The notes under the pieces are model-generated. The model was not told where the DNA came from, did no database searches, and worked only from the letters and a program-made list of their open reading frames with translations. A program made the translations under genes and the position numbers. Of a stretch of DNA of 64,000 nucleotides, positions 1 through 7,350 are shown piece by piece. Location: NCBI GenBank assembly GCA_964502465.1, contig CAZCWX010000076.1, forward strand, positions 1 to 64,000, read 5' to 3'. This DNA comes from CAZCWX01 sp964502465 (GTDB lineage Bacteria; Desulfobacterota; Binatia; Bin18). Numbering within the stretch: position 1 is the stretch's first letter; every line of letters starts with the position of its first letter.

Positions 1-55
1 TGCGCACGGAAAGAAACAGGGGCAACGCAGACTGCCAAAATGCTATTGGAGGAAC

Positions 56-346
56 TCACTGAGGGTTGGTAGCGGCTTGTCCCTCTCGGGGAATGACAGA
101 GACCATAATAATCACGTCGTAACGCTCCTGCAGTTCGATAACGAGGTCGTACATCCACTCCCGCGCCTGGTAAATGTCTGTCATGGGCATCGGTAAGCTG
201 ACCTCTACACTGATATCCTCGTCAGTGAGAGGAACGGAACGAGGTTGGATGTGCGCCTGGGGAAACTGCGCGAGGATTTTGGTGATCAACTCTGCTGTTG
301 CGGAAGAAGCAGTAAGAGCCGTCTGTTTCAGGGCTGTTGGATTCAT
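56..346 (-). CDS. Small conserved-looking protein of unknown function
   Basis: Encodes about 96 residues from the ATG at 346, which has a GAGG seven bases upstream; an earlier ATG at 352 and a TTG at 385 are possible but worse placed. The protein is acidic, with a helical N-terminal third, a middle segment rich in Ser/Val/Pro (SVEVSLPMPMTD) and a C-terminal segment with alternating hydrophobic residues (YDVIIMVSVIP) that looks like a beta strand. No family is recognised. It sits beside two toxin-antitoxin remnants, so a TA or nucleotidyltransferase-associated role is possible, but nothing in the sequence proves it. It is kept as a gene because it has a ribosome binding site and a globular-looking composition. 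Confidence 0.5.
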   Translation of the reverse strand: MNPTALKQTALTASSATAELITKILAQFPQAHIQPRSVPLTDEDISVEVSLPMPMTDIYQAREWMYDLVIELQERYDVIIMVSVIPREGQAATNPQ

Positions 347-579
347 ATACATGCCTCGTTCAGAAAACCTTGTGCCCTCTGCCAACGGCGTGCTGCTTCA
401 GTCTTGTCCACGAACGTTCCTCTGATTGAATTTATAATGACATTCCTGCTCCTCTTTGTGTAGTAGCCGGTAGCGTGCGCTCTGCGCACGGAAAAATGTG
501 GGCATGGTCTCGCTGCTTGTGCACGCAGACCGGGGTGTCTCTCCAAGGATTTGACCTGCCTGCCGCAGAGATACGTGAG

Positions 580-607
580 TTGTCAGCCGGATCAATTTGC
601 GTATGAT
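580..607 (+). promoter_or_regulatory. Sigma-70-type promoter of the first toxin-antitoxin module
   Basis: A -35 box TTGTCA (580-585) and a -10 box TATGAT (602-607) are separated by 16 bases and lie just upstream of the antitoxin start at 631. A purine-rich AGGAAGGAGG ribosome binding site follows the -10 box. Confidence 0.55.
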
Positions 608-630
608 GGAACAGGAAGGAGGCTTGCCGT

Positions 631-834
631 ATGAGATCCTTGCAAGTTGAGTTACCAGATAAATTAGCTGGAGAAGTTGCCGCATTGGTCCAGGCTGGAT
701 GGTTTCGTAGCGAAGATGAACTTGTTCGCCTCGCTCTCGTCGAGTTTGTACAGCGTCATCGATTTGAGCTGTTAGAACAATTCCAGCGAGAAGACATTGC
801 ATGGGCTCTACAACAAAAAGGGACGAGCATGTGA
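631..834 (+). CDS. Antitoxin, ribbon-helix-helix-like, partner of a DUF3368 PIN toxin
   Basis: A 67-residue protein. The N-terminal strand (SLQVELPDKLAGEVAALV) followed by helices with the pattern SEDELVRLALVEFV matches small antitoxins that pair with DUF3368 PIN-domain toxins. The start ATG has AGGAAGGAGG eight bases upstream. The stop TGA overlaps the GTG start of the next frame (GTGA), the usual translational coupling of a TA pair. The antitoxin appears intact, with both the DNA-binding N-terminus and a C-terminal tail for toxin binding. Its toxin is damaged (see next entry), so this protein probably persists as an orphan repressor or simply as a relic. The class is inferred from pattern and context. 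Confidence 0.65.
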   Translation: MRSLQVELPDKLAGEVAALVQAGWFRSEDELVRLALVEFVQRHRFELLEQFQREDIAWALQQKGTSM

Positions 835-1110
835 GATGTATTGTCTCGAATACAGGGCCGGTGTTACATCTTGGCGAAGCGGAAGCTCTGAGTTTATTAG
901 AGCACACCGGAAAGTTCCATATCCCCAAAGTCGTAGATACCGAGATAGAACAGCACGACCCAGACTGGAAGAGAAAAAGGCCAACATGGATCAGAGTGGA
1001 TGATTGAACTCCTTCTTCCCATCTTAGATCGCCTGGCACAATCCTCGTTGTGGATTTCTGCACGAGTCCTTGCCGAGGCAAAAGCAGCCCTGGATCAACT
1101 TTTTTCATGA
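831..1110 (+). pseudogene. Degraded DUF3368 PIN-domain toxin (internal deletion plus frameshift)
   Basis: The reading frame from GTG 831 gives the typical start of a DUF3368 toxin (IVSNTGPVLHLGEAEAL ... FHIPKVVDTEIEQ ... PTWIRV) and stops at 1005-1007 after about 58 residues. In the +1 frame, from 1006 to 1110, the sequence reads ELLLPILDRL...SLWISARVLAEA, which resembles the C-terminal part of the same family (PLLDRL..GFRIS..L). The central 60 or so residues of a normal protein of about 150 residues, including catalytic acidic residues of the PIN fold, are missing at the junction. The product should be inactive as a ribonuclease. Confidence 0.65.
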
Positions 1111-1172
1111 AGGAGCGAACAAAGGACCACGTAGCATAGGGGGCACGAGCCATCTTACGACTGGCCTGACAG

Positions 1173-1204
1173 TGCACATAAATTCGATAAAGTATGCACA
1201 TAAA
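1173..1204 (+). promoter_or_regulatory. Direct-repeat candidate operator upstream of vapB
   Basis: TGCACATAAA occurs at 1173-1182 and again at 1195-1204. The 22-base spacing is about two turns of the helix, just upstream of the vapB start at 1227. VapB/VapBC complexes commonly bind repeated sites here. The assignment is an inference from position and spacing. Confidence 0.35.
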
Positions 1205-1226
1205 GCACCTTGTGCGCGAGTCACGT

Positions 1227-1451
1227 ATGGGACATACGAATATCGATCTTGATGAGACATTAGTGACTGAGGCGATGCGACTCACAGGAGTCTCCACCAA
1301 GAAGGAAGTGGTCCATCTCGGGCTCCGTGAACTGGTTCGGTTGGCACGCCTCCGTGGCGTCCGAGAACACCGGGGAAAATTTCACTGGCAGGGAGATTTG
1401 CAAAAGTTGCGTGAGGACGAACCTCATGACACGGGTCGGTCCTCTCGTTGA
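1227..1451 (+). CDS. vapB: VapB-family antitoxin
   Basis: A 74-residue protein from ATG 1227. The stretch TNIDLDETLVTEAMRLTGVS followed by TKKEVVHLGLRELV is the standard ribbon-helix-helix signature of VapB (DUF2191-type) antitoxins, and the remainder (HRGKFHWQGDLQKLREDEP) is the toxin-binding tail with its typical 'G...W.GDL..MR' pattern. An upstream ATG at 1194 would add eleven residues that do not fit the family. The gene overlaps the vapC start by 26 bases. The antitoxin looks complete, unlike its toxin. Confidence 0.8.
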   Translation: MGHTNIDLDETLVTEAMRLTGVSTKKEVVHLGLRELVRLARLRGVREHRGKFHWQGDLQKLREDEPHDTGRSSR

Positions 1452-1677
1452 TACGAACGTTTTGATCGACTATTTTGGCGGCACAGAGAACCGCGAAAGC
1501 GATGTCCTCGACCAGCTTCTCGCCGCGGGACCACCTCCAGCAACCTGCCCAATTATTGTTCAGGAATACTTACAGGGATTGCTTGACCCGCATGGATTCA
1601 CCCTTGCTCGCCTCGATCTAGAGCATTTTGACCAACTTCCTCCTCCGGGCTCCTGCCAGTTGACTGACTATCGTTGA
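1426..1677 (+). pseudogene. vapC: Truncated VapC PIN-domain toxin
   Basis: From ATG 1426 the frame encodes 83 residues: GPLVDTNVLIDYF with the first catalytic aspartate, then CPIIVQEYLQGLLD carrying the second conserved acidic position (E), then a helix and a stop after LPPPGSCQLTDYR. A normal VapC is about 130 residues. The part carrying the last two conserved aspartates (as in TIDCLIA and H.D.DFD) is absent, and no continuation is found in other frames downstream before rlmD starts at 1709. The toxin is therefore expected to be inactive. Confidence 0.7.
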
Positions 1678-1708
1678 CGCCTCACCGGGAGCTTTATACT
1701 GTGCTGAG

Positions 1709-2989
1709 GTGACTTATCAAAAGAAAGAAGAAAGACGTTTCCAACCTCTTCACACACCAAGGAAAGGACCAGCGAACAGTAGGCCTTTTGCTCAGCGTGG
1801 GCAACCATTCACCAAACGACCTCCCAGTAGAGAACCGCGACCGCCGTGCCCGCATTATCCTGCCTGTTATGGCTGTCCGTTTATCCAGTTTCCGTACCGT
1901 CAACAGCTAGAAAAGAAACGCGAGCGCGTGGCGGTTGCTCTGTCTGCGTACCCTGCACTCAGCAACATTGACGTACCCCTGCCGCTTGCCTCACCGCGGC
2001 AGTTTGGGTACCGCTCTCGGGTGAAACTGGCGGTCCGCCGCCTCGGGGGGAAGGTTCTCATTGGTCTCTACCGGCCAGAGTCGCATCAAGTGGTCGATAT
2101 TTCCGCCTGTCCGGCCCATCCCCCACAGATCAACCAAATCGTCCAGTTTCTCAAGCAGGCGATTGATCAGCTCGACATTGTGCCTTATGACGAAACTCGT
2201 GGTACTGGGCAACTCCGGTACATCGACCTGCGCTATAGCTTTTGGCAACGGCAAGCACTGCTGACGCTCGTCACTCGTCACATGGACTTTCCGCAAATGC
2301 GGGAGCTAGTCCGCCAGCTTGAGCGCCGCTTTCCTTTCCTCGTTGGTATCGTGCAAAACATTAACGACAAGCCGGGCAATGCGATCTGGGGGGAACGGTT
2401 TCACCCTATCCGCGGGCGTGATTCATTGCTTGAACGCATCGGCCCTTTTCGTCTGCACTCGCCGGTCGATACGTTTACGCAGGTGAACCCGCCGGTTGCT
2501 CGCAAACTCTACGAAACGGTGATCGAATGGGCAGGACTCACCGGCGAAGAGATCGCTCTCGATCTCTACTGTGGGATTGGCCCAATTGCGCTCTATCTGG
2601 CCTCGCACGCCAAGCTTGTGGTTGGCATCGACGAGAATGTCCGAGCCATTAATACCGCTAAGGAAAATGCGCGGCGCAACGGATACCATAATTGCCGTTT
2701 TTTTGCTGGGGACGCAGCAGAAAAACTCAAAGAGGTGGCTGCGACTTTGTCGCGTATAGATGTGGGTGTGGTGAACCCACCGCGTAAAGGCTTGAGCCCA
2801 GAGGCATTTGCGACCGTACAGGCAATCAGACCACCACGGCTACTGTATGTCTCGTGCGAGCCGATGACACTGGCGCGTGACCTTGAGCAATTTTGCCAGG
2901 GGGGCTATACGCTTTCGCGGGTGCAACCACTGGATATGTTCCCCCTGACCGATCAGGTCGAAACGGTCGCCTTGCTGGAAGGGAACTAG
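1709..2989 (+). CDS. rlmD: 23S rRNA (uracil-5-)-methyltransferase, RumA/RlmD type
   Basis: SAM-dependent methyltransferase expected to convert a uridine of 23S rRNA to 5-methyluridine. The iron-sulfur cluster cysteines are visible as C47-x5-C53-x2-C56 and C134, the Rossmann motif DLYCGIGPIALYLA lies near residue 290, NPPRKG starts at 356, and the catalytic Cys is C383 in YVSCEP. A GTG start follows GAGG. The N-terminal 45 residues are basic and disordered (KRPPSREPRPP) instead of the TRAM RNA-binding domain found in E. coli RlmD, so the target could be another uridine in rRNA or tRNA. Three uracil-methyltransferase subfamilies (RlmC, RlmD, TrmA) look alike; the cysteine pattern excludes classical TrmA. 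It lies 56 bases before pgeF on the same strand. Confidence 0.82.
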   Translation: MTYQKKEERRFQPLHTPRKGPANSRPFAQRGQPFTKRPPSREPRPPCPHYPACYGCPFIQFPYRQQLEKKRERVAVALSAYPALSNIDVPLPLASPRQFGYRSRVKLAVRRLGGKVLIGLYRPESHQVVDISACPAHPPQINQIVQFLKQAIDQLDIVPYDETRGTGQLRYIDLRYSFWQRQALLTLVTRHMDFPQMRELVRQLERRFPFLVGIVQNINDKPGNAIWGERFHPIRGRDSLLERIGPFRLHSPVDTFTQVNPPVARKLYETVIEWAGLTGEEIALDLYCGIGPIALYLASHAKLVVGIDENVRAINTAKENARRNGYHNCRFFAGDAAEKLKEVAATLSRIDVGVVNPPRKGLSPEAFATVQAIRPPRLLYVSCEPMTLARDLEQFCQGGYTLSRVQPLDMFPLTDQVETVALLEGN

Positions 2990-3045
2990 GCTAATGATCG
3001 GAACAGAACGGTGACGAGGGTGACCTCGCTGATGACAGGACTGGC

Positions 3046-3792
3046 ATGAAATCTGCCCCTTCTCCTCTCTGGCTCCAGGCAGTGGGCTGGGATCAGATTC
3101 CCGGACTGGTGCACGGATTCTCTGGGCGGTTGCATGACCGTGAAACGCTCCCTGGGCTCGATCGGGAAGGGCTCACATTGCGAACCGTCAAGCAAGTGCA
3201 TGGCGATAATGTTGTGGTAATCTCCCATAGTGATCACAAGAACGACCGGCCAGAAGCTGACGGAATGATCACGGCGGAACCAGGGGTTTTGCTGGGGATT
3301 GCCACGGCAGATTGTGTTCCTGTACTGCTGGTCGCGCCTGAGCACGGTATTGTGAGTGCGGTGCACGCGGGCTGGCGAGGCACGCTCAAGGGAATTTGTG
3401 TCCGGGCGATCGAGACACTCACGACGGAATGGGGTGTCGATCCGCAACGTCTGTGGGTTGCCTTCGGGCCGGCGATTGACAGGTGCTGCTATGAGGTTGG
3501 ACGAGAGGTGGGGGAAGTGCTCTGCCAACAGTGGCAGATTCGGCATCCTGCGGCGTGGCAACCGCGCGGGGAGAAAGGCGTGTTAGATCTCCGGCTGATT
3601 AACCTGATCCAGTGTGCACGTGCCGGTGTGCCACGCGACCACCTGCAGCCTGTTGGGCCATGCACGTTTTGTGAGGAAGGCAGCTTCGCGTCGTATCGTC
3701 GGGAAGGGGCACACGCGGGACGCCAACTCAGTGTCGTCGGCTGGCGCAGGAGGAGAGAGCCGTCGGGAGATTGTCTCATAGACTGTTATTAG
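3046..3792 (+). CDS. pgeF: Purine nucleoside phosphorylase / polyphenol oxidase family protein (YfiH, LACC1-like)
   Basis: A 248-residue single-domain protein of the DUF152/Cu-oxidase_4 family. The conserved metal-binding set is present: H52 in KQVHGD, C90 in TADCVP and H107 in HAGWRG. Members act as purine nucleoside phosphorylases/deaminases, and in E. coli PgeF edits mis-incorporated L-Ser in the peptidoglycan precursor UDP-MurNAc-peptide. It is probably cytosolic. It precedes gpsA by ten bases and is probably co-transcribed. The family is certain; the in vivo substrate is not. Confidence 0.88.
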   Translation: MKSAPSPLWLQAVGWDQIPGLVHGFSGRLHDRETLPGLDREGLTLRTVKQVHGDNVVVISHSDHKNDRPEADGMITAEPGVLLGIATADCVPVLLVAPEHGIVSAVHAGWRGTLKGICVRAIETLTTEWGVDPQRLWVAFGPAIDRCCYEVGREVGEVLCQQWQIRHPAAWQPRGEKGVLDLRLINLIQCARAGVPRDHLQPVGPCTFCEEGSFASYRREGAHAGRQLSVVGWRRRREPSGDCLIDCY

Positions 3793-3801
3793 GAGCGGCG
3801 T

Positions 3802-4803
3802 ATGCAGGTTGCTGTCATCGGTGCTGGGGGGTGGGGCACTGCCCTGGCCTCGTTGTTGGTCAAGGCCGGCCACCAGGTCCGCTTATGGGTCCGGACTCCG
3901 GCTCTCTGTGCACAACTCCAGCAGACGAGAGAGAACCTTCCTTACCTCCCTGGGGTGCTCCTTCCTGAAGAGCTGCGCTACACTCCTGTGCTTTCCGAGG
4001 CGGTTGCGGATACCGACCTGCTGGTCCTCGCGGTCCCCTCGCATGCGGTGCGGACAGTGGCAGCGGCGCTTCACCCCTGGGTGTCTGGGAATCCGCTGCT
4101 GGTGAGCACCACGAAAGGGATCGAAGAAGAGACGTTGCTGACCATGACGGCAGTCCTCTGTCATGTGTTGGGCGAGACTTGGCAGCCACGTCTCGCTGTG
4201 CTATCTGGGCCCAGCTTTGCGCTCGAAGTTGCCCAAGGTTTGCCCACGGCTGTGACCGTCGCTGCGCAGGAACCTGTCGCGACTCAGGTCCAACGTCTCT
4301 TTTCGTCCGCGCGGTTTCGTGTGTACACGACTGCGGACCAGATCGGCGTGGAAATAGGGGGAGCGGTCAAAAACGTGATTGCCATTGCGGCTGGAGTCAG
4401 TGATGGCTTCGGGTATGGGGTTAGTGCACGAGCGGCCCTGATTACTCGCGGGCTGGCCGAGATTGTGCGGCTTGCCGTGCGCATAGGGGCACAGCCGCAG
4501 ACGTTGTCTGGGCTTTCTGGTATGGGAGACTTAGTGCTCACGTGTACGAGCAACTTGAGCCGCAATCATACCGTTGGGGTCCAGCTTGGAAAAGGCGCAC
4601 AGATAGGGAAGATCTTGCAGGACATGTACGTGGTGGCGGAAGGGGTGCGCACCTGTCGTTCAGTTTTTGTCTTGGCTCAACGCCTGGAGGTAGAAATGCC
4701 GATTGTCCGGCAGGTCTATGCCCTCCTCTACGAAGGCAAGCCGCCGCACCAAGTCGTGACTGACCTGCTGACGCGGGAAGTCAAACCTGAATTTCCTGGT
4801 TGA
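3802..4803 (+). CDS. gpsA: Glycerol-3-phosphate dehydrogenase [NAD(P)+]
   Basis: Reduces dihydroxyacetone phosphate to sn-glycerol-3-phosphate, the backbone of phospholipids. At 333 residues it has the family length. The N-terminal dinucleotide fold carries GAGGWG at residues 7-12, the STTKGIEEETLLTM segment and LSGPSFALEVAQGLPTA are diagnostic, and the catalytic Lys lies in GGAVKNVIAIAAG. GLSGMGDLVLTCTSNLSRN completes the signature. The GGAG-type ribosome binding site (TAGGAGCGGCGT) supports ATG 3802. It ends 87 bases before rpmH/rnpA and has no clear terminator. Confidence 0.95.
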   Translation: MQVAVIGAGGWGTALASLLVKAGHQVRLWVRTPALCAQLQQTRENLPYLPGVLLPEELRYTPVLSEAVADTDLLVLAVPSHAVRTVAAALHPWVSGNPLLVSTTKGIEEETLLTMTAVLCHVLGETWQPRLAVLSGPSFALEVAQGLPTAVTVAAQEPVATQVQRLFSSARFRVYTTADQIGVEIGGAVKNVIAIAAGVSDGFGYGVSARAALITRGLAEIVRLAVRIGAQPQTLSGLSGMGDLVLTCTSNLSRNHTVGVQLGKGAQIGKILQDMYVVAEGVRTCRSVFVLAQRLEVEMPIVRQVYALLYEGKPPHQVVTDLLTREVKPEFPG

Positions 4804-4809
4804 AGAAAA

Positions 4810-4838
4810 TTGACAGACTTACCCTGGTATGGTCAGAT
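4810..4838 (+). promoter_or_regulatory. Promoter upstream of rpmH/rnpA
   Basis: A perfect -35 box TTGACA (4810-4815) is followed after 17 bases by TCAGAT (4833-4838), a moderate -10 box. It is the only recognisable promoter in the gap between gpsA and the nested rpmH/rnpA genes. Confidence 0.5.
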
Positions 4839-4880
4839 GGAACCATTCATAATGGCATAGGCTGAAGAAAATTATTACGG

Positions 4881-5402
4881 ATGAACCTCAATGAAAAGGA
4901 CCTATCAACCAAGCAACATTCGCCGCAAACGCACGCATGGATTTCTCACTCGCATGAGTACGACGGCCGGTCGGGCCATACTCAAACGACGCCGGGCCAA
5001 AGGTCGCAAACGGCTGACCGTGCAGATTCCCCCCAAGCAAGCTCGACGATAACTGCTCAGGCTATACGACCAACGTTTCCCAAGGTCGCTCGTCTGTTGG
5101 TGCGCAGAGACTTTCTCGCTCTACAGCGCCGAGGAAAGCGGCGGTACTGTCCTCATTTTGTTGTGGTCACCGCCCCAGCTCAGGAAGGACGCTCTCGCCT
5201 TGGTATCACGGCGACACGTCGGTTTGGCAATGCGGTTGTGCGTAACCGTATGAAAAGAATCCTGCGTGAATTCTTTCGCGTACGCCAAAGAGCCATTACG
5301 CCGGCTCAGGATATTCTCGTGATTCCTCGGGCAGGAGCAGAGCAATTAACGGCTGCACAAGTGGCCGAGGAACTTGGAAGGGCTTTGTCTCTTGTTGAGT
5401 AA
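4881..5402 (+). CDS. rnpA: RNase P protein component with long N-terminal extension containing rpmH in another frame
   Basis: The protein subunit of RNase P, which matures tRNA 5' ends. The conserved core begins near residue 64 ([15 protein letters not shown]), contains the GKRR segment at 85-88 and the RNA-binding RNR region at 111-130 ([20 protein letters not shown]), and ends at residue 173. In this frame there is no ATG, GTG or TTG between the ATG at 4881 and codons inside the conserved core, so the start must be 4881 (or a rare ATA/ATT). That gives a hydrophilic Gln/Ser/Thr-rich extension of about 63 residues whose DNA also encodes L34. The same nested arrangement is known from Thermus. 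yidD follows. Confidence 0.85.
   Translation: MNLNEKDLSTKQHSPQTHAWISHSHEYDGRSGHTQTTPGQRSQTADRADSPQASSTITAQAIRPTFPKVARLLVRRDFLALQRRGKRRYCPHFVVVTAPAQEGRSRLGITATRRFGNAVVRNRMKRILREFFRVRQRAITPAQDILVIPRAGAEQLTAAQVAEELGRALSLVE
4891..5052 (+). CDS. rpmH: 50S ribosomal protein L34 (nested within rnpA)
   Basis: A 53-residue very basic protein starting MKRTYQPSN, with the canonical [20 protein letters not shown] and [13 protein letters not shown] segments, so its identity is unambiguous. The ATG at 4891 is 10 bases after the rnpA ATG and in a different frame. The whole gene, including its stop, lies inside rnpA. No strong Shine-Dalgarno sequence precedes either start, and the two genes must share the same initiation region, which would link production of L34 and RNase P protein. 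Confidence 0.95.
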   Translation: MKRTYQPSNIRRKRTHGFLTRMSTTAGRAILKRRRAKGRKRLTVQIPPKQARR

Positions 5403-5457
5403 ACGGTATAGCTTTCTCTTTATCTTCCCAGCCCTGGCTGCACAGGCGTTTTCCCAT

Positions 5458-5670
5458 ATGGGAAGGTACATCGTGAAAGGGAGCCTCCTCTGCTATAAGA
5501 GGATCGTCTCCCCTCTGCTTGGTCCGACCTGCCGCTTTTACCCAAGCTGCTCTTCGTATGCTGTCATGGCAGTAGAAAAGTACGGGGTGATGAAAGGTAT
5601 TGGCTTAGCCCTACTTCGATTAGCGAAATGCCACCCTTGGCATCCAGGTGGTATTGACCCTCTCCGCTAG
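5458..5670 (+). CDS. yidD: Membrane protein insertion efficiency factor YidD
   Basis: Small amphipathic protein that assists YidC. The diagnostic block is complete: [23 protein letters not shown], then EKYGVMKG and [13 protein letters not shown], with conserved cysteines in CRFYPSC and KCHPWHPGG. From ATG 5458 it is 70 residues, the normal length. The frame is open upstream to a TTG at 5374 that overlaps rnpA and would add 28 hydrophobic residues ([14 protein letters not shown]); neither start has a convincing ribosome binding site. It is placed between rnpA and yidC as in most bacteria. Confidence 0.88.
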   Translation: MGRYIVKGSLLCYKRIVSPLLGPTCRFYPSCSSYAVMAVEKYGVMKGIGLALLRLAKCHPWHPGGIDPLR

Positions 5671-5697
5671 TATGGTGGAGCATGACAACAAAGGAAC

Positions 5698-7329
5698 ATG
5701 GATAAAAGAAGCCTTCTGGCTATTGTTCTCTGTCTCGTTATTTTGATCGCGTATCAGGAGCTGATCTCCTACCTGTATCCTCCGCCCAAACGGGTAGCGC
5801 CTACGGAGACGTCCCCTCCGTTTGCCCCCCCTGATTCCCCGGTCCCGCAGACGTTCGGACCCAGGGAGGAACCGTCAGTTCCCTCTGCAACTCCGCCAGC
5901 GCAAGACCTGATACGGGCGGTGCGAGATATTACGGTCGAGAATGAGGTCTACACCGCGGTATTTACCTCTTTAGGGGGTCGTCTGAAGAGTTTGCGCCTG
6001 AAAAACTATCCTGGCGATGAGGGAAGGAATAGCCCACCCCTTGAAATGGTGCGACCAGGTGCCGATGGTGAGCTGCCTTTAGGCATTCAGCTTGAGGGGA
6101 GGGGCGTCTCGGTCACTGATAACGCTGTACTGTATGAGGTCACCGGCAATCACCTTCACCTCCATGGGAATGAAAGGGCAACCCTGGCGTTCCACGGAAA
6201 AGACCACAACGGTATCGGCTTCGTCAAAGTGTTTTCGTTTACTGGCCACAGCTATGGCATGACCCTCGAAGTGAACCTCACCGGTATTTCAGAAATTGCC
6301 TCAGTTTTTTCCGTGCTGTGGGTGGAAGAACTGGCCTACCACCGCAGAGACTCGTCGTATTATATCCACGGGCAAGTGGCGTTGATGGGGCGGAAGTTTA
6401 TCCAAGAAACGCCATCGCAGAATAAGGAAGAAGTCTTTGGTCCGGGAAAAATCCGCTGGGCTGGATATGCAGACAACTATTTTCTTTCCGCCGTGATTCC
6501 GCCAGAAGGAGACAATTATCGGCTCCTCTTCAAGACGGTTAATGGCACCTCGACGACTGCGCTCATGATTCCGTGGCAAGGAGTCCCTGTCGTCTATACG
6601 GTGTATATCGGGCCGAAGGAATTCGATGCCCTCAGCGCTGTAGACCCGGCTTTGGACCGCGCCATTGATTTCGGCTGGTTCCACTTTATTGCCCGACCGT
6701 TGGTGTCTTTACTCCGCTTTTTGCACTCTTTTACCGGCAATTACGGCCTCGACATCATCCTACTGACCTTGTTGGTCAAACTAGTTTTTTTTCCGCTGAG
6801 TAACAAGAGTTACAAGTCGATGTCGGAAATGCGCAAGCTCCAGCCCCAACTCGAACGCCTGCGGGAACAATACCCGGATGACCGTCAGCAGTTAAACAAA
6901 GAAATGATGGAACTCTACCGACGCCACAAGATTAATCCGCTCGGTGGCTGTCTGCCGATGGTTGTCCAATTACCCGTCTTTATTGGGCTTTATCAAGCCT
7001 TTATGCATGCCATTGAACTCCGGCAGGCACCATTTTTCGGCTGGATCCAGGATCTTTCGCAACCCGACCGCCTTGGGGGCATAGCGTTGCCGTTTATTGA
7101 ACCCCCTGGTATTCCGGTGCTGACTCTCCTGATGGGGGGGACCATGTTTTTGCAACAGGCGATGACGCCTATGGGTGGGGATCCAATGCAGCAAAAAATG
7201 ATGATGTTTATGCCGCTGATCTTCACCGTAATGTTTGTCAATTTTCCTTCTGGGTTGGTGCTGTATTGGCTAGTCAACAACGTGCTCAGCATCGCCCAAC
7301 AGTATTGGTATATGAAAAAGTACGGTTGA
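5698..7329 (+). CDS. yidC: Membrane protein insertase YidC
   Basis: A 543-residue inner-membrane insertase of the Gram-negative type. It has an N-terminal signal-anchor helix (residues 5-22), a Pro-rich linker, a large periplasmic beta domain (about 80-330), then the conserved core beginning FGWFHFIARPLVSLL with five membrane segments, including NPLGGCLPMVVQLPVFIGLYQAF and a final FPSGLVLYWLVNN. The tail after YMKKYG is absent. The ATG lies right after AAAGGAAC. Together with yidD and jag it forms the usual membrane biogenesis cluster. Confidence 0.96.
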   Translation: MDKRSLLAIVLCLVILIAYQELISYLYPPPKRVAPTETSPPFAPPDSPVPQTFGPREEPSVPSATPPAQDLIRAVRDITVENEVYTAVFTSLGGRLKSLRLKNYPGDEGRNSPPLEMVRPGADGELPLGIQLEGRGVSVTDNAVLYEVTGNHLHLHGNERATLAFHGKDHNGIGFVKVFSFTGHSYGMTLEVNLTGISEIASVFSVLWVEELAYHRRDSSYYIHGQVALMGRKFIQETPSQNKEEVFGPGKIRWAGYADNYFLSAVIPPEGDNYRLLFKTVNGTSTTALMIPWQGVPVVYTVYIGPKEFDALSAVDPALDRAIDFGWFHFIARPLVSLLRFLHSFTGNYGLDIILLTLLVKLVFFPLSNKSYKSMSEMRKLQPQLERLREQYPDDRQQLNKEMMELYRRHKINPLGGCLPMVVQLPVFIGLYQAFMHAIELRQAPFFGWIQDLSQPDRLGGIALPFIEPPGIPVLTLLMGGTMFLQQAMTPMGGDPMQQKMMMFMPLIFTVMFVNFPSGLVLYWLVNNVLSIAQQYWYMKKYG

Positions 7330-7350
7330 GAACCGAGAGGGGAGAGGAAC

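Noticed and set aside
1..494. TGCGCACGGAAA present at 1-12 and 483-494, possible end repeat of a mobile element
   Set aside because: Only 12 bases match, no inverted ends or transposase are present, and the left copy is at the window edge.
398..1300. Long antisense reading frame across the TA region
   Set aside because: It runs antisense to two recognisable antitoxins and toxin remnants with family signatures, has no ribosome binding site and its composition is not globular.
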